NCBI GenBank assembly: GCA_018398765.1
Contig: JAHBMJ010002409.1
Span: forward strand, 1 to 10,000
Direction: 5' to 3'
Length of the DNA stretch: 10,000 nt
Origin: Chromera velia
Taxonomy: Eukaryota > Sar > Chromeraceae
The notes under the pieces: model-generated
What the model saw: only the letters and a program-made list of their open reading frames with translations
What the model was told of the DNA's origin: nothing
Database searches by the model: none
Position numbers and translations under genes: made by a program
Shown here: one piece after another, positions 1-7,475 of the stretch
How positions within the stretch are numbered: the first letter of the stretch is position 1
How the letters are laid out: every line of letters starts with the position of its first letter

Positions 1-58
1 GGGGGGGGGAGAGGAGAGGGGGGAGGAGAGAGGGGGGAGAGAGGGAGAGAGGGAGAGA
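1..58. repeat. G/GA purine tract
   Basis: All purine on the plus strand: a run of nine G, then irregular GA and GGGA units. It is cut off by the window start, so its full length is unknown. It is simple-sequence DNA with no coding potential. Within about 60 bp the bias flips to the long pyrimidine block that follows. Confidence 0.9.
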
Positions 59-109
59 AAGTATGTGAATGTGTGTGTGCCCAGCTGTGAGTGAGTGTCC
101 CTTTCGTTG

Positions 110-568
110 TTCGCTGCCTTTTGTTATTTCTTCTTCGTTTCTCCCTTTCTTCCTTCATCCCTTCCTTCCTCCCATCCTTCTTCCCGCCCCCTCCCCTCCT
201 TCCTCCCTTCCTTTGTTCCTTCCTCTCTCCCTTCCTTCCTTCCTTCTTCCCGCCCCCGCCCTTCCTTCCTCCCTCCCTTCCTTCCCTCCCCCCTTGGGTC
301 CTTCATTCGTTATTTTTTTTTTTTCTTCACTTAGTTCTGTCTGTCTGTCTGTCTGTCTGTCTTTCTTTCTTTCTCGTTTTCTTTCTTTCTTTCTTTCTTT
401 CTTTCTTTTCTTTCTTTCTTTCTTTCTTTCTTCGTTTTCTTTCTTTCTTTCTTTTTTTCTTTCTTTCTTTCTTTCTTTCTGTCCTTCCTTTCTGTCTATG
501 TTTCTTTCTTTCTTTCTATCTTCCTCGTTTTCTTTCTTTCTTTCTTTCTTTCTTTCTGTCCTTCCTTC

Positions 569-599
<31 letters not shown>

Positions 600-640
600 T
601 GTTTCTCTCTGTCTTTCTTTGTTTGTTTGTTTGTGCATTT
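110..640. repeat. Polypyrimidine microsatellite block (CCTT, CTGT, CTTT units)
   Basis: About 530 bp almost wholly pyrimidine on the plus strand. From about 130 to 300 the units are CCTT and CCCT types with two near-copies of a TTCTTCCCGCCCCC segment. A T-run follows near 312-324, then six CTGT units at about 337-360, then long CTTT arrays to about 600 broken by CGTTTT and CTGTCCTTCC interruptions. Open frames through it encode only Ser/Phe/Leu/Pro runs and are artefacts of the repeat. It sits upstream of the YrhK-like gene and may contribute to that gene's 5' flank. Confidence 0.95.
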
Positions 641-760
641 GCTTTTGTGTTATGCACCTGACAGGAAGAAGAACAGAGGAAAGAAGAAGGAAATACGTCT
701 GTCTCTCCGTCTCTCTCTCTGTCTGTCTGGCTGCCTGTCTCTCTGACTGCCTGCGTGGCA

Positions 761-1111
761 ATGGGTCAAGAGAAAGAGAGGGAAGATCTTATGGACTGTC
801 TGTTGTCTCTCAGGAATTGTGTGCCTCTGTCTACCTGTCTGCCTGTCGTGTTCGTTTTCATTCATTGTGATTCGGGAGAAGGACAAGGGAAAGAACGATA
901 CACGGTCGTCTCATCCAAATGTATCTCTGTGAGAGATAGACAGACGTCCATCCACACTTTGTTGTTTCGGGGCAGATTTTCACGTGCTCTGGTCTCTTTC
1001 TTTGCGCAGTGTGCTGGAGGCGTCACTTGTCTGACTGAAGAAAACACGAAGAATTCTGAACGTCTTGTGGCTAATTTATATCGAGGCCAACACGGCTGTA
1101 ACACAGAAGAG
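761..1111 (+). CDS. Possible 5' exons of the YrhK-like gene (two exons, one intron)
   Basis: This is a tentative extension of the downstream gene. An ATG at 761 has a favourable context (G at -3, G at +4) and opens a frame to 928. A GTGAGA donor at 929 and a pyrimidine-rich stretch ending GCGCAG at 1009 define an 81-bp intron like the other short introns proposed for this gene. The next frame, from 1010, continues in phase and looks protein-like, with residues such as LTEENTKNSERLVANLY, up to a possible GTTGGG donor at 1112. Against it, 790-870 is rich in CTGT-like sequence and may be untranslated, and the join to the downstream exon is not resolved. The acceptor AG at 1212-1213 would keep phase 0 but has a poor pyrimidine tract. 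The true start could lie elsewhere. Confidence 0.22.
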
Positions 1112-1198
1112 GTTGGGAGACTGTTTGAGGGGCTGTTCATTCAAAGCTTTTCGACTTGAGAGGTCGCACGCAAATGCAGATCAGCAGGATTCATCAAT

Positions 1199-1966
1199 TT
1201 GTGTCCACAAAAGGCTTTGAAAGATTGCCTTGTCCTGCATGCACCCTTCGTGCCCTGCAGTGCACTCGGTTCCGCTCTGTATGTGATCGGAAGTATCGGT
1301 TTCTTCCCCTCTGTCTACGATCAGTCGGACTTCTACGGTATCTGGGGGTTCATCCTCGGGAGTGCGGCGATTGGGAGCTCCCAACTGTGGAAGGTCGCAC
1401 GGATAGGATGGACAGAGGGAAAAGGATTCAGGATCTGTCAACTGTACTCAGAGGAGGACGAGATGACGCAAACAGGCGTAGAATTCAATGCAAGTCTCGG
1501 GGCATGGTGTTTTTTCTTCGGAACTATTTTATTCAAATGGAAAGGGGGTGTCGATGTTGCGTGCTACTTAGCGTCTGTGTGGATATGGACATGGGGGTCG
1601 GTGGCGTTCACCTGCGGGGCAGGTTTTCTTGCATATCGGCATTTTGTTATGGGGGTATAGCTACCATGCATGCAGTCCATCCCATCTCAGTCTCATTCTC
1701 TCATTCTTGGAGGCAGCTTTCTCTGGAAGAACGTTTGAACATGGCAGAACTTGCGCCGCAGAAGTATGCCTTCGAATTCGGCAGGAATCACAACTTTCGG
1801 AATGCTAGTCAGGATAGGTAATTAACTTCTTACCAGCTTATATGTTATTAACTTCTATAATAGTAATTAATTTGTGGATCTAGTTGCATGTATATTAATT
1901 TAATTTTAATATGATTACAGCGATGAACTGCAACCAGGCTTGAACCAGCTGCTTTCGAGTGCCTAG
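1199..1966 (+). CDS. Membrane protein with two YrhK-like units (spliced; 5' end unresolved)
   Basis: Predicted integral membrane protein. The core frame is open through 1660 and encodes two similar two-helix units. Unit 1 (about 1262-1404) reads ALGSALYVIGSIGFFPS, then GIWGFILGSAAIGSSQLW. Unit 2 (about 1481-1651) reads NASLGAWCFFFGTILF, then WIWTWGSVAFTCGAGF. The repeated small-residue pattern (LGS, IGS, LGS, WGS) and the Pro after helix 1 resemble the YrhK family, small membrane proteins of unknown function in bacteria and some algae; that assignment is from memory of the family. An acidic linker (EEDE) separates the units. The frame stops at 1658, but a GTATAG donor at 1655 and CAG acceptor at 1714-1716 extend it in phase, and a GTAATT donor at 1818 with TTACAG acceptor extend it again to a TAG at 1964-1966. 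This adds a polar tail beginning LSLEERLNMAELAPQK. The listed start is only where this frame opens downstream of an uncertain splice site; 1199 is TTG, not a credible eukaryotic start. CTGCAG at 1255-1260 is an alternative acceptor. No reaction or partner can be named. Confidence 0.55.
1655..1716 (+). other. Predicted intron, 62 bp, phase 0
   Basis: Begins GTATAG straight after the GGG codon of the YrhK-like frame and ends GGAGGCAG after a stretch rich in C and T (TCTCATTCTCTCATTCTTGG). It contains the in-frame TAG that would otherwise end the protein. Removing it joins two open frames in phase 0. An alternative is that the protein really stops at 1660 and the downstream frame is untranslated. 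Confidence 0.45.
1818..1920 (+). other. Predicted intron, 103 bp, phase 2
   Basis: Starts with a strong GTAATT donor after CAGGATAG, is markedly AT-rich, and ends ATATGATTACAG. Splicing creates an AGC (Ser) codon across the junction and opens 14 further codons, DELQPGLNQLLSSA, to TAG. The sharp rise in GC at 1921 after an AT-rich stretch fits an exon edge. Without splicing, translation stops at TAA 1819-1821, so both endings are possible and may even be alternatives. Confidence 0.45.
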
Positions 1967-2414
1967 CCATGCATGCATCTGTAATTTGAAGCACTAGATT
2001 GTTAGTTACAGTCTAAGTTACTTCTAGAATTACTTAATCTAGCATAGCCTACGTAGGTAACTAGGTAGGTATTAAACTAAAAAAAAATCATTACTCAATT
2101 GTACCTAAAAGATTGCTTTTAAAATGGTTTGACATTGAAACGTTTCCTAGAATTAACTTAGGAATTAATTTGTATTTTTTTAAGTAGTCTTACTACTAGT
2201 CTATATTGACGTACAGGGGAATTTCACCCAACACAAAATGACTCATGATAACAAAAATGAACTTTGAAAAACGATTTAATTCAAAAATATCAAAGTCCAT
2301 AATCGGCTCCATCCATTTAATTCCATGTTTATTTCAAATTTGATGAAAAAGATTGAATTTTTGAAACTTGATCGTCCTTCACATGCAGGCAAAGCATCAA
2401 CATTATTCACTAGA
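1967..2414. other. AT-rich intergenic stretch between convergent genes
   Basis: About 450 bp of strongly AT-rich sequence with many short A and T runs and no open frame worth calling. It lies between the 3' ends of the YrhK-like gene (plus) and the small membrane-protein gene (minus), so it probably holds both 3' untranslated regions and their polyadenylation signals. No clear transposon or RNA gene is visible. Confidence 0.7.
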
Positions 2415-2690
2415 TTATTTGTTTATTTTCGAACCAAACGAATCATTTATTCCCGATAAAGAGATGCCCTGCGCCTTCTCCCTCTCTTTGATGATCTTCT
2501 GATATTTTTTCCGCTCTTTTGCATACGAAGACCCAAAAACCAGAGGGAAGACCGCCACGTAGCCCGTCACGACAACGACAACAATGATTGCCGTCCACGC
2601 AGCAATCGACATGGCATGGGGGTCCTTGTCCTTCTTCCTCTCAGGCGCGCCCTTCATATGGGAATACTTGGACCCAGAAAATTGGAGCAT
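2415..2690 (-). CDS. Small single-pass membrane protein, possibly SMIM20/MITRAC7-like
   Basis: A 91-residue protein if translation begins at the ATG at 2688-2690. Residues 1-27 are polar and basic (ERKKDKD at about 17-23). Residues 29-52 form one hydrophobic helix with an IIVVVVV core. Residues 55-73 are a highly charged Lys/Glu helix, followed by a Ser/Gly tail ending GSKINK. The layout of helix, FPLVF, charged helix with Tyr/Lys, then a Gly-Ile pair loosely matches SMIM20 (MITRAC7), a mitochondrial inner-membrane factor for early COX1 assembly that is about 67 residues in humans. That likeness is a weak inference from a short sequence. The frame stays open upstream to a TAG at 2790-2792 without another ATG, and a CTCCGCAG acceptor just upstream (about 2734-2741) could mark a spliced exon giving a longer N-terminus. 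The stop codon overlaps an AATAAA-containing segment. The gene converges on the YrhK-like gene. Confidence 0.45.
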   Translation of the reverse strand: MLQFSGSKYSHMKGAPERKKDKDPHAMSIAAWTAIIVVVVVTGYVAVFPLVFGSSYAKERKKYQKIIKEREKAQGISLSGINDSFGSKINK

Positions 2691-3474
2691 CGTAGGGGTG
2701 GGGCCTGAGAAGATCTTCTCATCGACCTTCCGACCTGCGGAGATCAACAAGGCAATCAGACATCTAGCTGTGCAGATTGTTCTGTCCCTCTATTTGCACA
2801 AAGGACGAATCCTTCGAAGAAATTTTCCTTGAGAGCGCAACCGAGGTGTGTGAGGGTTCGCGTGCAAATTTCTGTCTTTCTGTCGGTGAGACAAAGAGAA
2901 AGCCAAAAGACGACGCAGGGTTTCATGTGAGAATTAAGAAAGCTGGCAAGTAACGAGAAGGAGACTGGATTGAGACCCACAAAAGTCTCACACGAGCAGA
3001 AAGACAGGCCGGAGGAGGGGCAAAGAAAACGAGAAGCGCCAACACAGATTAGTTTTTCTTCCTTTCTCTTGCTGTGTCATTCCCTTTGAGTATTGACAGG
3101 AACCGATCCTTTTCTTTTTTTCTCTTTAGACAGAGACGGACACAAAGACAGACGGACAGTCTACAGTGTTCCTCGTCCTCCTTTCCTCCTTCTCTCACCC
3201 TTTCTCGCTCACTGCGAATCCTAAGGTGAACTTCGTCTTCTCTTTTCTTCTTTTAGACACAAACGCAGACGTATGGTGATTCTGTCAGTCACTGTGAGTC
3301 TGTCAGTCTTTCAGTCACTCACTCAGTCGTAAAGCAAAACCTCCCCGCCAAACATACTTCAACACGCAGACCTACACACGTTCTTCTACTTCCAATGAAC
3401 ACGACTCACACACGTTGGCACAAAGCATATCATAGACAAAACGCCCACACTCTTACACTCCGCAACAAGGACAG
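2691..3474. other. Flank upstream of the minus-strand gene; no gene recognised
   Basis: This stretch lies 5' of the small membrane-protein gene. On the minus strand, 2761-2763 is an ATG that opens only a 14-codon frame, a possible upstream ORF. From about 3050 to 3330 there are repeated CT-rich segments and TCAGTCACT-like words (3285-3328), probably microsatellite decay. Open frames here are short and low in complexity. It may contain 5' untranslated exons of the minus-strand gene, but no splice chain could be fixed. Confidence 0.5.
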
Positions 3475-3496
3475 GCGCGCGCGCACGCACGCACGC
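3475..3496. repeat. Alternating GC/CA tract (Z-DNA-prone)
   Basis: Twenty-two bases of uninterrupted purine-pyrimidine alternation, GCGCGCGCGC followed by ACGC units. Such tracts favour left-handed DNA under supercoiling. It opens the simple-repeat cluster that continues to about 3850. Confidence 0.85.
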
Positions 3497-3538
3497 AAGA
3501 GCACACGCAGTCTCACACAATCACTCCCTCACCGACTC

Positions 3539-3551
3539 TCCCTCCCTCCCT

Positions 3552-3590
<39 letters not shown>
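3539..3590. repeat. CCCT and CT microsatellite
   Basis: About five CCCT units run directly into about sixteen CT dinucleotides with no interruption. It is homopyrimidine on the plus strand and mirror-symmetric, so it could form triplex DNA. It abuts the CA tract at 3591. Confidence 0.95.
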
Positions 3591-3609
<19 letters not shown>

Positions 3610-3850
3610 TTCGCGCCCAAGCACACACAAACACACACACTTACACACACACTTACACACACAGTTACACACACAGTTACACACACAGTTACACACACAG
3701 TTACACACACAGTTACACACTTACACACACTTACACACACTTACACACACTTACACACACACACGCACACACACATTCGCACACACACATTTGCACACAC
3801 TTTCACACACTCACTCACTCAAACACATAAATGCACTCACGCATGCGAGA
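3591..3850. repeat. CA microsatellite with nested 12-bp and 10-bp units
   Basis: CA-rich throughout. TT dinucleotides mark a higher-order repeat. They fall every 12 bp at 3641, 3653, 3665, 3677, 3689, 3701 and 3713; the units from 3653 to 3712 read TTACACACACAG, while the first (3641-3652) ends AC instead of AG. After one 8-bp step the spacing becomes 10 bp at 3721, 3731, 3741 and 3751 (unit TTACACACAC). It then decays into CACA with TCGC and TTGC interruptions. Open frames across it encode only His/Thr/Leu or Val/Cys runs and are rejected as genes. Confidence 0.95.
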
Positions 3851-3869
3851 AATGCTCTCACAAATGCAT

Positions 3870-4618
3870 GAGCACACAGGTCCAAATACAATGGTGTCCA
3901 AGCGAAAAGACACACCTGCCCGCAGCGCAGCCCCCGTCGCAGCTCTTGAGGCCCACTCCGCAAGCCTTCTCACTCTCTCCTGAGGAGACGGGGGGGGGGC
4001 GTTTGAGGACGAGAAATGCGCCTTCCAACAGCCCCGCATTGAGCCCAAATTTCTGCCGCGTGGGCCCTCAAAAAGAAAACCCAGGGCGGGACCACTCGAA
4101 GTCCAGAAATGGGATCCGCACTCTTGCGAACTTTGCCCTAGAGAGGCGCAAGCACTGGCACGGGGCGCCAGAAAAAAGGTCCTTCCGCGACTGAGGAGAC
4201 GGGACATTGTGTGTGGACCTCTCGAAGACGTTAGCACTGCACCTGCTGCAACGGGAGGGCTCAACCGACCGAAAAACGAAATTCAACGGCCCTGTAGAAC
4301 AGCTTTCTATACGATCGTCGCAAGTGATTCTTGTCAGGACTCCAGACCTCCAGCAGAGGGGGCGTTACTGAGGGAGACGGCCGGTTCGTCGTGGAGTCGT
4401 CTTGCAATCCTCCCGGTACGTCCAGTCACAGTGCCGCAAGTTCGTTACCCCAGCCGTAAAACTTACACCACATATTAATAGGTAGCTGCCAACTTGTGTA
4501 CAGTGCCAAATTCAGAATTCAAAGGAAAAAAGGAGAAAGACGACATTCGACAGATGATCTTCTCCCGGCCGTCTTCTCATCTCACTCATGCATGCACCCG
4601 TCTACATGCATGACCCGC
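3870..4618. other. Unassigned GC-rich stretch before the mobile-element block
   Basis: About 750 bp with no recognisable gene. Open frames exist on both strands (plus up to about 108 codons, minus up to about 149) but overlap one another, lack motifs and have no convincing start context. A 13-bp direct repeat, CTGAGGAGACGGG, occurs at 3980-3992 and 4191-4203, with a weaker relative near 4369. It could be the left flank of the element insertion or part of an unrecognised exon. Confidence 0.5.
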
Positions 4619-5146
4619 ATACCCTGGACTTTAATTTGTGGCCATTCTATGCGTGCCTAGGCGTGCGAGACCAATCTAAAACCATCTCCCCCTTTCACTG
4701 ACCATCCCGCCTGAGCATGAGGTGGGGGCGTCTCCCTAGCCAAGCAAGAGCAAACAACACATGCTGTTGCTACCTATCCGTTTACTCGTTGCTTTGTTTT
4801 CTAACAGCTTTTCTACTCATCTCTCACACACACTTTCTCACTACTAGAGTGTTGCATCGATTGACAGAAGTCCAGGTACCGTAGTCAGACACAGTCAGTC
4901 AGTCAGTCAGTCCGTATGGAGCATGAAAGAAAACGAGCATGCAGATAAATAATGCATGAATGAGTGCATGCGTACATTCTCTGCATCCACGTACACAGAG
5001 GGCGCCAGGTGGTGGCGGCGGCGTCCCCCCCCCCTCCACGGCGTATGTTCGTCAGTCGGGGCCGGCCCAGGTCCTGTATGAAGGCCTGCAGAAAAGCAAA
5101 AGAAAGTCAAAGCATACAAATGGCAACAAATTAATGTCTAGGGTAT
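4619..5146 (-). mobile_element. MITE-like TIR element, copy 1 (528 bp, reverse orientation)
   Basis: A non-autonomous element, complete at both ends. The left end reads ATACCCTGGACTTTAATTTG and the right end is the reverse complement of ATACCCTAGACATTAATTTG. Similarity between the ends continues through GGCCATT to TATGC, about 34 bp in all. TA lies just inside each outermost base, so a TA target duplication with TIRs starting CCCTGGAC would suit a Tc1/mariner-type transposase; this is inferred from the ends alone. The interior holds a (GACT)n stretch at about 4889-4912 and a GC-rich CGCCGCC-type segment. Orientation is given relative to copy 3. The 70-codon open frame inside is not kept intact in copy 3 and is not called. 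Confidence 0.85.
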
Positions 5147-5150
5147 ACGG

Positions 5151-5621
5151 CTTTTCTGCAGGCCTTCATAGAGGACCTGGGCTGGCCCTGACCGACGAGC
5201 GTGCGCCGTGGAGGGGGAGGGGACGCCGCCGCCACCTGGCGCCCTCTGCGTGCATAAATGCAGAGAATGTACGCACTCACTCATTCATACATTATTCATC
5301 TGTATGCTCGTTTTTTTTCACGCTCCATACGGACTGACTGACTGACTGTATCTGACTACGGTGCTTGGACTTCTGTCAATCGATGCAACACTCTAGTAGT
5401 GAGAAAGTGTGTGTGAGAGATGAGTAGAAAAGCTGTTAGAAAACAAAGCAACGAGTAAACGGATAGGTAGCAACAGTATGTGTTGTTTGCTCTTGCTTGG
5501 CTAGGAAGATGCCCTCACCTCATGCTCAGGCGGGATGGTCAGTGAAAGGGGGAAATGGTTTTAGATTGGTCTCGCATGCCTAGGCACGCATAGAATGGCC
5601 ATAAATTAATGTCCAGGGTAT
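5151..5621 (+). mobile_element. MITE-like TIR element, copy 2 (5'-truncated)
   Basis: Same family as copies 1 and 3 and collinear with copy 3 from CTTTTCTGCAGGCC (5151) to the right TIR ending at 5621 with GTCCAGGGTAT. The first ~45 bp of the family, that is the left TIR plus the TATGCTTTGACTTTC segment, are missing. The join to copy 1 is the 4-bp sequence ACGG at 5147-5150. Loss of sequence near the centre of an inverted duplication is a common outcome of palindrome instability, which would explain the missing end. Confidence 0.85.
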
Positions 5622-6589
5622 GGTAGCAAAAATTTTTTGAGTTCTTTTTTCTCTTGAATGCAGGCCTCTGCTGCTCTCGCCGTCTCTGCAGAACATTCAG
5701 GGCACCTGATTCTCTCTCTGGGTGGTGCCACTCTAAAAGTTAGTCTTTTCTCTTTTGCCTTGGCTTTTGCCTCCCTGCTTCCCTTCCCTTCCCTCTGTGT
5801 GTGCGTGGAGGCGGGGGACAGGTAGGTAGATGGGTTGGTGAGTGGGTACGTAGGTCGGTCTTTGCATAATTCTGCGACATCATGTCGCTTCCTGGAGAGC
5901 AGATGACTGCAAATTTAGAATATTGAGCAGAGGTCGCATATATTTTTTGATGATTTACCGGGGGATTTAAAGTCAAAATACGGCCGTTTTGGTCACCTTG
6001 ACGGGGCGTATGCATGTAAAAAAGAGCAATGGGGAGGAAAACTGTAATGAGAATTGAGTCTTTCTGTCAGTAAAAATAGCAGGCGAGGCAAGAAGGGAAC
6101 ACAAAAAGGGGAAATGTGTGTGTGCTTCTCTACACGTGCGTGTGTCTGTTTCATTGCCTAGGTCCCAGGGTGCCTGTAAAAAGAGAAAAGAATATGATGG
6201 GTATGAGCAGTAAAAGAGGTGAGGAAGAGAATTTATATATTTTTGTATCTGCTGATGTTTGTTTGTATGAAGAGACAGAGCGGCGTAAAAAGAAAGGCAT
6301 GGCAGCAGAGAGTGATGAAAGGTAAAACAAGTGGGAGGGAAAAGGAAGTGCACCGGCTGTTCTTTGCTGATCTCAGAAAAATTATGGAAGGGTACCCATT
6401 TCAGTCGCACTCCGGGGGTGGCACCAGAAAGCCTCTTACGAATAAGCTAGAGAGAGCAAGCAGAAGGGAAGGCAAGCAAGGAGAGAGCACAACTGGGTCA
6501 TTAACTCAATAGGTAGGCTGGGTAACCATTTGCCCCCGTCTTCACGTTTTTTCCGTCAGAAGAGAAAAATAGTTATTTCGAGAAAATTC
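5622..6589. other. Interval between MITE copies; no gene recognised
   Basis: Nearly 970 bp with no recognisable gene or family element. The longest open frame, minus strand 5973-6410, encodes a Phe/Ser/Leu/His-rich sequence without motif and looks like chance. A G/T-rich stretch of GGTAGGTAGATGGG-like words lies at 5819-5857. It may be intergenic DNA separating independent insertions. Confidence 0.55.
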
Positions 6590-6605
6590 GGGTTTAGGGT
6601 TTAGA
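6590..6605. repeat. Short telomere-like motif (TTTAGGG type)
   Basis: GGGTTTAGGGTTTAG contains about two units of TTTAGGG, the telomere repeat common in plants and many algae. It ends only about 8 bp before the left TIR of MITE copy 3. Two units can arise by chance, so this is a weak interstitial telomere-like call. Confidence 0.4.
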
Positions 6606-6612
6606 GGTGACG

Positions 6613-7444
6613 ATACCCTGGACATTAATTTGTGGCCATTTGTATGCTTTGACTTTCTTTTTCTTTTCTGCAGGCCTTCATACAGGACCTGGGCTGGCCC
6701 TGACCCACGAGCGTGCGCCGTGGAGGGGAGGGGGACGCCGCCGCCGCCTGGCGCCCTCTGCGTGCATGGATGTAGAAAATGTATGCACTCATTCATGCAT
6801 TATTTATCTGCATGCTCATTTTTTTTCATGCTCCATACGGACTGACTGACTAACTGTGTCTAACTACGGTGCTTAGACTTCTGTCAATCGATGTAACACT
6901 CTAGTAGTGAGAAAGTGTGTGTGAGAGATGAGTAGAAAAGCTGTTAGAAAACAAAGCAACGAGTAAACGGATAGGTAGCAACAGCATGTGTTGTTTGCTC
7001 TTGCTTGGCTAGGGAGACGCCCTCACCTCATGCTCAGGCGGGATGGTCAGTGAAAGGAGGAGATGGTTTTAGATTGGTCTCGCACGCCTAGGCACGTATA
7101 GAATGGCCACAAATGATGATTGAGGTTTTTGTTATGCATGCCGCGTCCCCGTGTATGAGAGGCAGATCTAGCCTAGTCTGTCAAAAGGTTCTGGTTCGTC
7201 CCGTCTGTTCTAAATCTAGGAACACTGCTCATTGATCACTTTTACTGCGGCTTATTTCTCAAGCGGCGGTAGAGTAGAACTTGGAGAATAACGAAAAGAG
7301 GGGAGAGGCAGGGCAAAAACTTTCTAAAAGTTTGTCCCCTTGGCAAAGGCTACCCTTTGACGGTAGAGAACAACTTCAAAGAGACCCCCCCCATTAATTT
7401 GCCCCTCATTTTCTCAACCTTCCACAAATTAATGTCCAGGGTAT
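6613..7444 (+). mobile_element. MITE-like TIR element, copy 3, interrupted by an insertion
   Basis: The left TIR is perfect (ATACCCTGGACATTAATTTG at 6613). The body is collinear with copies 1 and 2 to CCACAAAT at 7107-7114, where family similarity stops abruptly. It resumes at CCACAAAT 7422-7429 and completes the right TIR ending GGGTAT at 7444. Taking out 307 bp plus one 8-bp repeat leaves about 517 bp, in line with the 528 bp of copy 1. Differences from the other copies are mostly C-to-T or G-to-A. The GACT run is shorter than in copy 1. Confidence 0.8.
7115..7421. mobile_element. 307-bp insertion flanked by 8-bp duplication CCACAAAT
   Basis: This sequence splits the right end of MITE copy 3. 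The same 8 bp, CCACAAAT, stand on both sides (7107-7114 and 7422-7429), exactly at the points where family similarity stops and restarts, as expected for a target-site duplication. Eight-bp duplications are typical of hAT-type elements. Terminal inversion is weak: GATGATTGAGG at one end against the reverse complement AAGGTTGAGA at the other, sharing only a TTGAG core. No coding frame is present, so if it is a transposon it is non-autonomous. The alternative is that 7422-7444 is the TIR remnant of a separate element. Confidence 0.5.
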
Positions 7445-7475
7445 CCGCGTCATGCCCGCGTCATCTCGCGGCTAC

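Larger units (their letters stand above)
4619..5621. repeat. ~1-kb inverted repeat made by MITE copies 1 and 2
   Basis: Arms 4619-5096 and 5151-5621 are reverse complements with scattered mismatches, around a 54-bp centre. The arms match almost base for base over long stretches, for example the segment carrying GTGTGTGAGAGATGAG. A transcript crossing this would fold into a hairpin stem of nearly 470 bp, and the single strand could form a cruciform. It could have arisen by insertion of one copy beside another, or by inverted duplication. Confidence 0.9.

Noticed and set aside
69-870. Long overlapping plus-strand frames encoding Ser/Phe/Leu/Pro runs
   Set aside because: They are direct translations of CTTT, CCTT and CTGT microsatellites, open in several frames at once. 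There is no domain or independent coding signal.
1866-1877. ATTAATTTGTGG matches the inner part of the MITE TIR; a 10-base version occurs near 2164
   Set aside because: The outer ACCCTGGAC part is absent, both lie in AT-rich DNA in the same orientation, and no partner end exists.
3641-3760. Regular 10-12-bp repeats that might suggest a CRISPR array
   Set aside because: The units are far too short, have no unique spacers, are pure CA-type sequence and sit in a eukaryotic context.
3395-3871. 158-codon His/Thr/Leu frame and its Val/Cys shadow on the other strand
   Set aside because: Both arise from CA, CT and CCCT simple repeats; there is no start context or motif.
4345-4360. CCAGCAGAGGGGGCG and the AGGGCGCCAGGTGG in the MITEs resemble the CTCF motif
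   Set aside because: CTCF is a bilaterian factor and nothing else here suggests an animal. The GC-rich resemblance is probably chance.
3815-4478. Overlapping frames on both strands of up to 149 codons
   Set aside because: They overlap antisense, run into the CA repeat or lack a good start, and show no motif. They are left as unassigned sequence.
5973-6410. 145-codon minus-strand frame
   Set aside because: A Phe/Ser/Leu/His-rich composition from a purine-rich plus strand, with no motif and no supported splice sites.
4907-6849. A 70-80-codon frame (AGLHTGPG, PWRGGGRRR) seen in each MITE copy
   Set aside because: It is frame-shifted in copy 3, has different starts in each copy and spans GC-rich and GACT repeats. 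Its likeness follows from nucleotide identity of the copies rather than from protein constraint.
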